Part shown: piece by piece, positions 52,783 to 61,255 of the stretch
Position numbering within the stretch: the stretch's first letter is position 1
Layout: the number at the start of each line of letters is the position of its first letter
DNA from: Nocardioides luti
GTDB lineage: Bacteria > Actinomycetota > Actinomycetes > Propionibacteriales > Nocardioidaceae
Assembly (NCBI RefSeq): GCF_014212315.1
Contig: NZ_JACKXE010000001.1
Coordinates: 1,550,001 to 1,614,000, forward strand
DNA length: 64,000 nucleotides
Direction of reading: 5' to 3'
Position numbers and translations under genes: made by a program
Notes under the pieces: generated by a model
What the model was told of the DNA's origin: nothing
Database searches by the model: none
The model's input: only the letters and a program-made list of their open reading frames with translations

Positions 52783-53745
52783 TCAGGCGTCGTCGAGGTC
52801 GAGCTGGTCGGCCACCCAGGCCCAGGTCCGCGCCCGCTCCGCGCTGCCGGTGCGGGTGCTCGGCAGCAGGTGCGTGGGCCGGTCACGGCGGTCGTGCCAG
52901 AGCCGGCCGCCGGGCGGCACCGGCTCGGTCGCGGCCAGCCAGACCGTGGTGTCGGCCCCGCCGACGGCGTCGCGCAGCAGCGGCCCGGTGACCTTGTGGA
53001 AGGTCGGCAGCGAGTCGACGACGCCGGGGGTGTCCGCCCACCCGGGGTGGGTGGCGTGCACCGTGGTGCCCTCGGGCGACCAGCGCTGCTCGAGGACCGG
53101 GAGCAGCTCGACCTGGGCCCGCTTGCTGCGGGCGTACGCCGTCGCGGGCTTGTAGTCGCCCTTGAGGTACTCGAGGTCGTCGTCGCGGAGCTTCTGGCCG
53201 TACATCCCGCCGGACGTCACCATCAGCACCCGGCCGCCGAGCAGTCGCGGACGCAGCAGCTCGGTCATCAGCACCGGGCCGAGGACGTGCAGCGCCATCG
53301 TCAGCTCGTGGCCCTGCGGCGACTCGGTGCGCCGCGGCGGCATCGCGCCGGCGTTGTGCACCAGCACGTCGACCCGCTCGGCCTCGAGCTCACGCGCGAA
53401 GCGGCGTACGTCGTCGAGGTCGCCGACGTCGCAGCGGTCGATGTCGACCGGGGCGTTCGGGAAGCGCGTGCGCAGGTCGCGGGCGAGGCCCTCGGCCTTG
53501 TCGACGTCGCGCACCACCATGCGCAGCCCGGCGCCGAGCGCGAGCACGCCCTCGGCGGTCGCGAGGCCCAGGCCGGAGGTGGCGCCGGTGACGGCGACGA
53601 CCTTGCCCTGCAGCGAGCCGGGGGCCGGATCGGCGGGCCAGCCGGGCAGGTGGCGGCGGACGGCGAGGCCGGTGCGGAGGTAGCCCGGCGCGACCAGCCG
53701 GTCGAGGGTGGTGTCGAGGGCGCGGGCGACGGGCAGGGGCAGCAT
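52783..53745 (-). CDS. Short-chain dehydrogenase, DHRS12/retinol-dehydrogenase-like
   Basis: 320 aa. A 45-residue N-terminal helical extension precedes the Rossmann motif VVAVTGATSGLGLATAEG. Then VHNAGAMPPRR, Ser in MVTSGGMYGQKL and YARSKRAQVELL (Tyr, Lys). WSPEGTTVHATHPGWADTPG matches the DHRS12 group. RDVDKAE after beta-2 (Arg) suggests NADP. Substrate unknown; such enzymes often act on lipophilic alcohols or ketones. Confidence 0.84.
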   Translation of the reverse strand: MLPLPVARALDTTLDRLVAPGYLRTGLAVRRHLPGWPADPAPGSLQGKVVAVTGATSGLGLATAEGVLALGAGLRMVVRDVDKAEGLARDLRTRFPNAPVDIDRCDVGDLDDVRRFARELEAERVDVLVHNAGAMPPRRTESPQGHELTMALHVLGPVLMTELLRPRLLGGRVLMVTSGGMYGQKLRDDDLEYLKGDYKPATAYARSKRAQVELLPVLEQRWSPEGTTVHATHPGWADTPGVVDSLPTFHKVTGPLLRDAVGGADTTVWLAATEPVPPGGRLWHDRRDRPTHLLPSTRTGSAERARTWAWVADQLDLDDA

Positions 53746-53780
53746 GCGGCCGACGGTAGTCGGCAGGTCACAATCGGGCG

Positions 53781-54185
53781 GTGAGCACCTGGACCCCGGG
53801 ATGGGACACCCTCCCCGACGACCTGCTGGCCTTCTGGACCGAGCGGCACCTGGCGACCCTGTCGACGGTGCGCGCCGACGGGCGCCCCCACGTCGTGCCC
53901 GTCGGGGTGACGCTCGACGTCGAGGAGCGCTGCGCCTGGGTGATCACCTCCGGGACGTCGTACAAGGCGCGCACGCTGGCGACGCCGGGCCCGGTCGCGG
54001 CGTGCCAGGTGGACCGGGCGCGCTGGTCGACCATCGAGGGCACCGGCGTGGTCGTGACCGACGCGGAGTCGGTGGCGCGAGCGGTCGAGAGGTACGCCGC
54101 CCGCTACCGCACCCCGCGGGAGAACCCGGCCCGCGTGGCGATCCGCATCGAGGTCGACCGGGTCCTGTCCTCCCGGACGGTCTGA
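53781..54185 (+). CDS. PPOX-class protein, probably F420-dependent
   Basis: 134-aa split barrel. LPDDLLAFWTERHLATLSTV, RADGRPHVVPVGVTLD, GTSYKARTLATPGPVAACQV and WSTIEGTGVVVTD match the TIGR03618-like family of PPOX proteins that use F420 or heme. Substrate not known. GTG start at 53781; divergent from the DHRS-like gene. Confidence 0.82.
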   Translation: MSTWTPGWDTLPDDLLAFWTERHLATLSTVRADGRPHVVPVGVTLDVEERCAWVITSGTSYKARTLATPGPVAACQVDRARWSTIEGTGVVVTDAESVARAVERYAARYRTPRENPARVAIRIEVDRVLSSRTV

Positions 54186-54195
54186 GGCCCGCGGC

Positions 54196-54921
54196 TCAGG
54201 CCATGGACAGCAGAAACGCGCAGGTGAAGCCGAGGGCCGTGACGAGACCGACGAGCGCTCCCGCGTGCTCGACGGCCTCGGGGACCATCGTGTCGGCGAG
54301 CATCGTGAGGATCGCGCCGGCGGCGAACGCCTGGGTGACCGCGACGACCACGGCCGGCGCCCCGCCGAGGACCACGAACCCGAGCCCGGCCGCGAGCGTC
54401 GAGGCGACCAGGACGCCACCCCACAGTCCGAGGACGTAGCGGACCGAGCGCCCGTCGGACCGCATGCCGGCGGAGGCCGACAGCGACTCGGGGATGTTCG
54501 ACAGGAAGACGGCGACGACCACGGCCACCCCGACCGAGCCGCCGCCCACGAGGCTCACGCCGATGGCGGCCGACTCCGGGATGCCGTCGAGGAGGGCGCC
54601 GAGGACCAGGGCGCCGGCCCCGGCCCCCGCGGGCGAGCCGTTCGGGCTCTTGCGTCGGTGGCCGCCCCGCCGGTCGATGAGCGCGTCACCGACGAAGAAG
54701 ACGACGGAGCCCGCGAGCAGCCCGATCACCACGGCGTCGGCGCCGGACCGGTCGTAGGCCTCGGCCGTCAGCTCGAAGGCGACCGCGCTGAACAGCACCC
54801 CGGTGCCGAACGCCATGACGAGGCCGACGAAGCGCTTGCTCGTCGGCAACCAGATCCCGGCGGCCGCACCGATCAGCAGGGCGAAGCCGCCGACGAAGCC
54901 CCAGAACGACGCCTCCCACAT
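54196..54921 (-). CDS. ZIP-family metal transporter
   Basis: 241 aa with about eight membrane helices. Conserved metal-binding helices: GALLDGIPESAAIGVSL and VAVFLSNIPESLSASAGM. In the first, the usual His of HSIPEG is Asp, as in several actinobacterial ZIPs. A charged loop (RRGGHRRKSPNGS) lies between helices 3 and 4. Imports zinc or another divalent metal, or acts as a low-affinity channel; direction not deducible. Its stop lies 10 nt from the convergent PPOX gene. Confidence 0.85.
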   Translation of the reverse strand: MWEASFWGFVGGFALLIGAAAGIWLPTSKRFVGLVMAFGTGVLFSAVAFELTAEAYDRSGADAVVIGLLAGSVVFFVGDALIDRRGGHRRKSPNGSPAGAGAGALVLGALLDGIPESAAIGVSLVGGGSVGVAVVVAVFLSNIPESLSASAGMRSDGRSVRYVLGLWGGVLVASTLAAGLGFVVLGGAPAVVVAVTQAFAAGAILTMLADTMVPEAVEHAGALVGLVTALGFTCAFLLSMA

Positions 54922-54963
54922 GCGGACGATGCTGCCATGCCCGCGGCCGGTGGCGCCGGCGGG

Positions 54964-57114
54964 TCAGACCCCGACGCCCGCCTCGGTGAGGGCGTCGGTG
55001 AGCAGGGTGACCAGGGCCTCGAGCTGGAGGTCGGCGGACGAGCCGATCTCCTCGTCGGAGCCGTCGAGCGCCCGGGCGGCGAGCCCGGCCTTGTCGTCGA
55101 TCAGCTCGGCGATCCGGGTGTCGATCGTCTGCGCGGCGATGATCCGCCAGGCGGTGACGGGCTGGTCCTGGCCGATCCGGTGGATCCGGTCGATCGCCTG
55201 GGTCTGCTCGGCGTCGGTCCAGGACAGCTCGGCGAGCACCAGGTTGGAGGCCACCTGCAGGTTGAGGCCGACACCGGCCGCGCTGAGCGAGCAGACCACG
55301 ACGGCGACATCGGGGTCGTTGACGAACGCGTCGATGTTCTTCTCGCGCTGCTTGGGCGTCTGGTCGCCACGGATCGAGGAGTAGCGCAGCCCCCGCTTGG
55401 CGAAGGTCTCCTCGGCGACGTCCATGACGTCCACGTGCTTGGCGAAGAAGACGACCTTGCCGACGCTGTGGGCGAGCTGGGCGGTGTAGTCGGCCGCCAG
55501 GCCGGCCTTCGCCTGGCCGATCCGGCGCATCATGCTGAACACGTTCTCGTCGGACTTCGTGGTCGTCGTGTCCTCGCGCTCCCACGTCGCCACCCGGCGT
55601 ACGAGCTCGTGGTCGATGCCCTCGACCGTGGCGCCGGAGGTGCGGGTCGCGAGCGCGGTCTCGTAGCGGTGCACGAGCCGGCGGGCCAGCTCGCGCTCGG
55701 CCTCGCGGATCGAGCGACCGGCCTCGTCGTCCAGCTCGACGGGCAGGTCCGCCACCCGGCGCGCCGGGATGTCGGCGGCGACGTCGACCTTGCGGCGCCG
55801 GACGATCCCCTGCTCGATGACGGCCGTGCGGGCCGCGGGGTAGAAGCCGAAGTCGGCCGGGGTCAGGCCGGTCTCCTCCAACGCCTCCATCAGCGCACCC
55901 AGCGGCTTCTTGTCGTCGATCCAGCCGAGGAACTGCCAGATCGCGCGGAAGTCCTCGATGTCGTTGATCAGCGGCGTGCCGGTCAGCGCCATCAGCAGCG
56001 GGCGGGCGGTGCGGGTGCGGATCCGCTCCGAGAGCTGGAGCGCGTGCCGCGAGCGCTGGGAGGTCTTGTTCTTGATGAAGTGCGCCTCGTCGACGACCAT
56101 CCCGCGGAAGCCGAAGTCGCCGAGCCAGCCGACGTGGCGGTCCAGGACCTCGTAGTTGACGATCACGATGTCGGCGAAGCCGTCGATCGTGTGGCCGTCG
56201 CCGTGGATGACGGTGGGCTTGTGCTGCGGGGTCCACAGCTCGGCCTCGCGGGCCCAGTTGGTCTTGACGACGTTCGGGACGACGACGAGCAGCGGGTAGG
56301 CGTCGGCCGCCTGCGCGGCGAGCAGCGCCTGCGCGGTCTTGCCGAGCCCGGGCTCGTCGGCGAGCAGGAAGGAGCGGTGGCCGGCCGCGGCCGCGGCGAC
56401 GACCTGGGCCTGGTGGCGCATCAGCTCGAGACCCTCGGGCACCCGCACCTCGGTCGGCTCCGGGAGCTGCATGCACGAGGAGGCCCCGCCGTACTCGAAG
56501 GAGCGGAAGAGCGGGCCGAGCAGCTCCCACGTCGCCAGCCGGCGGGCGCCGGACGGGCGGGCGGGGGCCGCGGAGAAGTCGGGGACGAGGAACGGGTTGG
56601 CGAGCTGGCGGGAGATGACGGACTGCGGGACGACGCGGCGCTCGGTGGTCACGGTGCCGGGCTCGGGGGCCGCGGCGACCTCCTCGACCTCGGGCTCGGC
56701 GCCGGCCGCGGCCAGCATCTGGCGCTTGAGGGCGCGGGCGGAGTCGCTGACCTCGGAGTCCTCGGCGAGGAGCTGCAGCAGGGAGGTGTCGCGGGCGGCG
56801 GTCTTGGCCAGGATCGTGGCGATCCCGTCGAGGCGCTTGAGCTGCTCGCCGCGCTGGGACTCGGTCACCTCGGTGTCGGCCTTGAGGCGCGAGCGCTCCT
56901 CGCGGACGAGGAGGGCGACGACCTGGAACTTCGTGCGCTGCGACGGGGCGACGGGGCCGCGCTGGGCGCCGGCCTCGACCTCGCGCACGGCGCGGGCGAG
57001 CACCGGGATGATGCCCTCGTTGTCGAGGTCGCGGGCGCGCCGACGGTTGGAGCGCGGCGCGGTGCGCGCACCGCCCTGCTGGCCACCCTGCTGACGCTGG
57101 CCTCGTCGAGCCAC
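54964..57114 (-). CDS. SNF2-family DEAD/DEAH helicase
   Basis: 716-aa superfamily 2 translocase. A basic, Gln/Gly/Arg-rich N-terminus and a roughly 200-residue region of unknown fold precede the SNF2 core: FLLADEPGLGKTAQ (253-260 Walker A), DEAH 342-345, LMALTGTPLIND. The C-terminal helicase lobe has VVFFAKHVDVMD, YSSIRGDQTPKQRE, CSLSAAGVGLNLQ and QAIDRIHRIGQ. Likely remodels DNA or nucleoprotein; nearest models are bacterial SNF2/HepA-type proteins. GTG start has GGAGGAG 6 nt upstream. A leader of about 240 nt is predicted. Confidence 0.88.
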   Translation of the reverse strand: MARRGQRQQGGQQGGARTAPRSNRRRARDLDNEGIIPVLARAVREVEAGAQRGPVAPSQRTKFQVVALLVREERSRLKADTEVTESQRGEQLKRLDGIATILAKTAARDTSLLQLLAEDSEVSDSARALKRQMLAAAGAEPEVEEVAAAPEPGTVTTERRVVPQSVISRQLANPFLVPDFSAAPARPSGARRLATWELLGPLFRSFEYGGASSCMQLPEPTEVRVPEGLELMRHQAQVVAAAAAGHRSFLLADEPGLGKTAQALLAAQAADAYPLLVVVPNVVKTNWAREAELWTPQHKPTVIHGDGHTIDGFADIVIVNYEVLDRHVGWLGDFGFRGMVVDEAHFIKNKTSQRSRHALQLSERIRTRTARPLLMALTGTPLINDIEDFRAIWQFLGWIDDKKPLGALMEALEETGLTPADFGFYPAARTAVIEQGIVRRRKVDVAADIPARRVADLPVELDDEAGRSIREAERELARRLVHRYETALATRTSGATVEGIDHELVRRVATWEREDTTTTKSDENVFSMMRRIGQAKAGLAADYTAQLAHSVGKVVFFAKHVDVMDVAEETFAKRGLRYSSIRGDQTPKQREKNIDAFVNDPDVAVVVCSLSAAGVGLNLQVASNLVLAELSWTDAEQTQAIDRIHRIGQDQPVTAWRIIAAQTIDTRIAELIDDKAGLAARALDGSDEEIGSSADLQLEALVTLLTDALTEAGVGV

Positions 57115-57431
57115 AGACTTCTCCTCCGGGTGCTGCGGGCGGGCGCCGCAGCGTCAGGACGCCACCGGGCGGGCGGGACGGGGACGGCGGCACCTCGGCC
57201 GGCGGGAGCCCGGGTGCTCCCGAGCCCTGCCACGACGCGACGCGGCCCCACCGATCTGCGGGAGATCGACGCCGCGGACCTGGACGGTCCGTGCTCGGTG
57301 TGGAACCTGCGGCCACCGGGCGGCGGCCGCGTCACCGGCCTCGAGGACCGGTGTCGTCCCCATGGTAGCCCGCCGCGTGGACGCGTGGGGTGGCGGCGTA
57401 CGCACGGCGCGCCACCCCGTGGGGAGGTCCC
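57115..57431. other. Leader/intergenic region upstream of the SNF2 gene, 317 nt
   Basis: No certain gene. On the minus strand TACCAT at 57367-57362 fits a -10 box, which would give a leader of about 240 nt for the SNF2 gene. Starting inside it, ATG 57364 opens a 69-codon frame ending just before the SNF2 ribosome-binding site (TGA at 57154-57156). Codon use and composition are not clearly protein-like. It could be a leader peptide or chance. No known riboswitch was recognised. Confidence 0.4.
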
Positions 57432-59528
57432 TCAGAGCCGGCCGGCGTTGCGGCCCTGGTGGAGCCGCACCGTGCCCAGCCCGGGGACCCGGAGGACGGC
57501 GGGGCCGTCGCTGCGGAGGCGGTACGCCGCCCCCGGTCGCAGGCAGGCCGCCCGGGCGTCGACCCGCAGGCTGCGGACGTTGCGGAGCGTGCCCGTCAGC
57601 AGCTGCCGGCGAGGTCGCTCGGTGCTGCGGACCGCGTCCTGGACGACCGAGACCCACGGCACCGGCTCCGCACCCTGGCCGTTGGTGGTCTCCAGCACCG
57701 GCGCCGTCACGCCGCAGCCGTGGGAGGTCAGGTCGACGTCCAGGAGCTTCGGGGTCCGGCCCCGCAGACGGTGGACCCAGTAGGCGTGGTCGTGCCGGAT
57801 GCCGTAGCGCGGCGCGTCGAGCAGCCGGGCGGTCCGGAAGGTCACCCGCGCCGGACGGCGTACGAGCCGCTGGTCCCGGCTGTACGCCGCCTCCTTGGCC
57901 CACTCGTCCGCGACCGCGAAGGTGAGGTGCTCGGCCGTGGGGTGGAGGTACCACGTGTAGACGTCGTCGGTCGCCGCGAAGGCCTCCTGCATGGCCCGTG
58001 CGCTCGGGACCTGGACGAGCTCGTCGGCGCCGGCGTAGATCATCGAGCCGGGCACGTGCCGCAGGTTGCGGACGTAGGTGATCATGTTGCCGACGGCGCC
58101 GGCCGTCACCGAGCCGGGGCCCTGCGCGGGCGTGCCGTTGGTGTCGTCGCCCGTGAACCCGACCCACGTGGTGAACCCGGCGAACCGGTCCGGGAAGAGC
58201 ATCGCCATCCGGAAGCCGATGTAGCCGCCCTGGCTGTAGCCGCTGGAGAACACCCGGCGGCGGTCGATCGGGTAGTGCGCCCGGACGTCCTTCATCACGT
58301 CGAGCAGGTCTCGCTCGGAGATCCCCGACCCGTAGCCGTTGGGTCCGCGGGCCTCGGGCACGACGAGCACCCGGTTCAGGTCCTCGCCGAACTGCTGCTG
58401 CATCCCCGGCTGGTTGATCTGCGCGACGATGCCCTGGTTGCTGCCGTGCCACTCCATCTGCAGGCCGTGGGGGCCGCGGGCGCGGGGCAGGTAGATGCCG
58501 TAGGGCTGGTAGCGGCCGAGGAAGTTGAACTCCTGCGCGAAGAAGCCGGCCGCCGTGCCGCCGTCACCCCTGCCGGGGATCCCGGCGTACGACATGCCCT
58601 CCCCCAGCGTGTGGCGGGAGGTGTAGACGCGCTCGTGCAGCCCGGGTCCGACCCGCTGCAGGCGGGTCACGCCGGGGCGCAGGTCACGCGTGCGGACGGT
58701 GTGGCCGAACTCCGAGATGTCCCCGGCCTGCAGGGCGGCGGCCTGACGGTCCTCGAACCACGCACCCTGGCCGGGGTAGGGGTACTCCGACGGGTTGTCG
58801 CCGCTCGCCTTGTACGCCGCCCGCTCGTCCACGCCGCGGAACGCGACGTTCATGACCGTGCCGGTCGCGGCCTGCGCGGTCACCGCCTGGACCCGCCAGC
58901 GCGCGGCGCGCGGCAGGGGGAAGCGGCCCCGGATCGTGTTGGTCCGCGGGTCGCCGTGGGTGAAGCGGTGGATCCGGTCCCAGCCGGTGCTGCTGACCCC
59001 GAGGCCCGGCCAGGCGCCCCCGCCCGTGCTCGCGGAGCCGTCGGTGTCGATCGCGAGCGCGAGCACCGTCGAGTCCGGGCGGCGCAGTGCGCCCAGCTCC
59101 GCCACCACCCGCACGTGGCGGCCGACCCGGGTCAGGCGGAGGTCGACCAGGTCGGCGCTGTTCGTGTCGTCCGCGGGGTAGCGCTGGTCGCCGGCCGGCG
59201 CCGCGAGGGTGCCGAACGCGTTGGCCGTGTTGGAGGTGTCGTAGCCGACGCCGCCGTCGTCCGCGCCCTCGTCGTCGTAGACGTAGTCGCGGTAGACCAG
59301 CGAGCCGCGGCAGACGTTCGTGCTGCCCGCCACCCACGAGGTGCCGCCGCACGGCTGCACGCGACCGGCGGCCACCCCCGCCCGGGCGGCGGGCGAGGCG
59401 GCCGGGGCCCGGTGCGCCGTCGACCCGGTCGGGGTCGCCGCGGAGGCGGGTCTCGGCGCCGGGACCGCCCCCAGCGCGACGGTCGTGGCGAGGAGCGTGG
59501 CGCCGGTGGCCAGGCGTCGGAGGAGCAT
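57432..59528 (-). CDS. Secreted alpha/beta hydrolase with N-terminal beta domain
   Basis: 698 aa. Signal peptide LLRRLATGATLLATTVALGA with cleavage near PASAATP. Residues about 85-290 are a beta-rich domain with Asp/Gly-rich turns (AIDTDGSASTGGG), resembling glucodextranase C-terminal-type domains. Residues 320-600 form an alpha/beta hydrolase with GYSQGGYIGFRMAM (Ser nucleophile) and HPTAEHLTFAV (His), in the style of PHB depolymerases or prolyl-oligopeptidase-like esterases. A further 100-residue beta C-terminus closes the protein. Probably degrades a polymer or ester outside the cell. Confidence 0.75.
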   Translation of the reverse strand: MLLRRLATGATLLATTVALGAVPAPRPASAATPTGSTAHRAPAASPAARAGVAAGRVQPCGGTSWVAGSTNVCRGSLVYRDYVYDDEGADDGGVGYDTSNTANAFGTLAAPAGDQRYPADDTNSADLVDLRLTRVGRHVRVVAELGALRRPDSTVLALAIDTDGSASTGGGAWPGLGVSSTGWDRIHRFTHGDPRTNTIRGRFPLPRAARWRVQAVTAQAATGTVMNVAFRGVDERAAYKASGDNPSEYPYPGQGAWFEDRQAAALQAGDISEFGHTVRTRDLRPGVTRLQRVGPGLHERVYTSRHTLGEGMSYAGIPGRGDGGTAAGFFAQEFNFLGRYQPYGIYLPRARGPHGLQMEWHGSNQGIVAQINQPGMQQQFGEDLNRVLVVPEARGPNGYGSGISERDLLDVMKDVRAHYPIDRRRVFSSGYSQGGYIGFRMAMLFPDRFAGFTTWVGFTGDDTNGTPAQGPGSVTAGAVGNMITYVRNLRHVPGSMIYAGADELVQVPSARAMQEAFAATDDVYTWYLHPTAEHLTFAVADEWAKEAAYSRDQRLVRRPARVTFRTARLLDAPRYGIRHDHAYWVHRLRGRTPKLLDVDLTSHGCGVTAPVLETTNGQGAEPVPWVSVVQDAVRSTERPRRQLLTGTLRNVRSLRVDARAACLRPGAAYRLRSDGPAVLRVPGLGTVRLHQGRNAGRL

Positions 59529-59653
59529 CGGTGACCTCTCGTCGGTGGGTCCGCGCGTCCGCGGGCCTCGACAGGTGCAACGACGCCGTGTGGCCGAGGT
59601 CACTCCGGACCGAAGAGCAGTAACCCGATCGGACTTGTGTGCGTTGACGGGAC

Positions 59654-61255
59654 ATGAGCTCCCGACGACCCGCGCTGGTCACCGCCGGCCTGGTGCTGGC
59701 CGCACTCGTGGCCGGCCCGGTCGCGACCGGTTCCCCAGCCCCCACCCCCGCAGCCACCGCGTCCTCGACCGAACGGGTCCGCGCCGACCTGCTGCCCGAC
59801 TGCGTCTACGGCGCGTCCGCGCGCGGGCTCCGCGGCTACGAGGCCCGCGTCGAGCGCGACGCCCAGGCCTACGCCGACCGCCTCGACGGCGCGACGCCGG
59901 CCGAGCGACGCCGGGCGGCGACGACGTTCGCGGCCGCCGAGGCGGCGTACGTCTACGGCCTGCCGCTGGTGAACCTGCACGACACGGTGCGGAAGTTCCG
60001 CTTCCGCAACACGATCGTCAGCGTCGCCGCGCTCGCCGACCCCGACACCCGTGCCGTGGTGTCCCCGAACGTCGACACGGCGTACTCCGTCGGCTGGCTC
60101 AGCCTGACCCAGGGCCCGCTGGTCATCGAAGTGCCGGACACCCACGGCCGGTTCTACACCTTCCAGTTCATGGACGCCTTCACGAACTCCTTCGCCTACC
60201 TCGGCTCCGGGTCGACCGGCACGAAGGCCGGCTCCTACGTGCTCGTCCCGCCCGGCTACGAGGGCGACCTGCCGGCCGGTCTGCCGGTCCTGCACAGCCC
60301 GACCAACACGATCTGGCTGCTCGGCCGGACCCTGGTCGACGGGCCGGACCAGACCGAGGAGGTCAAGCCGATCCTGCAGGGCTACCGCACGACGCCGCTG
60401 GCGGAGTGGGAGGCCGGCGGCCGTGGCGAGTCGATCGTCCTCGACCAGCAGCCCTCGTTCGGCCCCAAGCCGGTCACCCCGACCGGCACCGACTTCGTCG
60501 CGACGCTCAACCAGGAGCTCACGATCGACCCCCCACCCGCGCGGCAGGACTGCGTCCTGAAGGCGCTCGCACCGGCCGGGGTCGAGCAGCCGGACCGCTC
60601 GCAGGCCGCGGTGCTGGCCGCCGACTCGGCCAACCAGGCCGGCAACCCGCAGGGCTCGTCGGAGTCGACCCCGCAGAACGACGCGGTCGCGGCCGGCACG
60701 AGGGCCGCGGTCCGGCTCATCGACCACGCCTCCACGACCTTCAACGCGGTCAACTCGCGCGGCAACGCGGGCTGGAGCGTGATGACGGCGCCGTGGATCG
60801 GCGACTTCGCCCGGAAGTACCTCGGTCGCGGGCTGATCGCCACCAACCTGCTCGGCGCGAACGTCCCGCACATCGCGACCTACCCCACGAGCTACGACGA
60901 CTCCCGCGGGCGACCGCTCACCGGCCGGCACCGCTACGCCATCACTTTCCCGAAGGGCCAGCTCCCGCCGGTCAAGGCGTTCTGGTCGCTCACGATGTAC
61001 CAGCGCGACAACTTCCTGCACGCCAACGAGATCGACCGGTACGCCGTGGGCGACCGCACCCGCGGGCTGCGCCTCAACCCGGACGGCTCGCTGACGATCT
61101 ACCTGCAGCACCGCAAGCCGCACGGGGCGAAGCGGGCCGCCAACTGGCTCCCCGCACCGGCCGGGGCGTTCCACGTGATCCTGCGGCTCTACCTGCCGCG
61201 CGACCGGGTGCTCGACGGCGGGTGGCGCATCGCCGGGCTGGAGCGCCGGGGCTAG
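59654..61255 (+). CDS. Secreted DUF1254/DUF1214-domain protein
   Basis: 533 aa. Signal peptide ALVTAGLVLAALVAGPVATG. The DUF1254 domain is clear (AEAAYVYGLPLVNLHDTVRK, SPNVDTAYSVGWLSLTQGPL, IEVPDTHGRFYTFQFMDAFT), and DUF1214 follows (PPVKAFWSLTMYQRDNFLHA, then GLRLNPDGSLTIYLQH). This architecture is widespread in actinobacteria and proteobacteria; enzymatic function unproven. The stop overlaps the end of the convergent GH13 gene by 4 nt. Confidence 0.87.
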   Translation: MSSRRPALVTAGLVLAALVAGPVATGSPAPTPAATASSTERVRADLLPDCVYGASARGLRGYEARVERDAQAYADRLDGATPAERRRAATTFAAAEAAYVYGLPLVNLHDTVRKFRFRNTIVSVAALADPDTRAVVSPNVDTAYSVGWLSLTQGPLVIEVPDTHGRFYTFQFMDAFTNSFAYLGSGSTGTKAGSYVLVPPGYEGDLPAGLPVLHSPTNTIWLLGRTLVDGPDQTEEVKPILQGYRTTPLAEWEAGGRGESIVLDQQPSFGPKPVTPTGTDFVATLNQELTIDPPPARQDCVLKALAPAGVEQPDRSQAAVLAADSANQAGNPQGSSESTPQNDAVAAGTRAAVRLIDHASTTFNAVNSRGNAGWSVMTAPWIGDFARKYLGRGLIATNLLGANVPHIATYPTSYDDSRGRPLTGRHRYAITFPKGQLPPVKAFWSLTMYQRDNFLHANEIDRYAVGDRTRGLRLNPDGSLTIYLQHRKPHGAKRAANWLPAPAGAFHVILRLYLPRDRVLDGGWRIAGLERRG

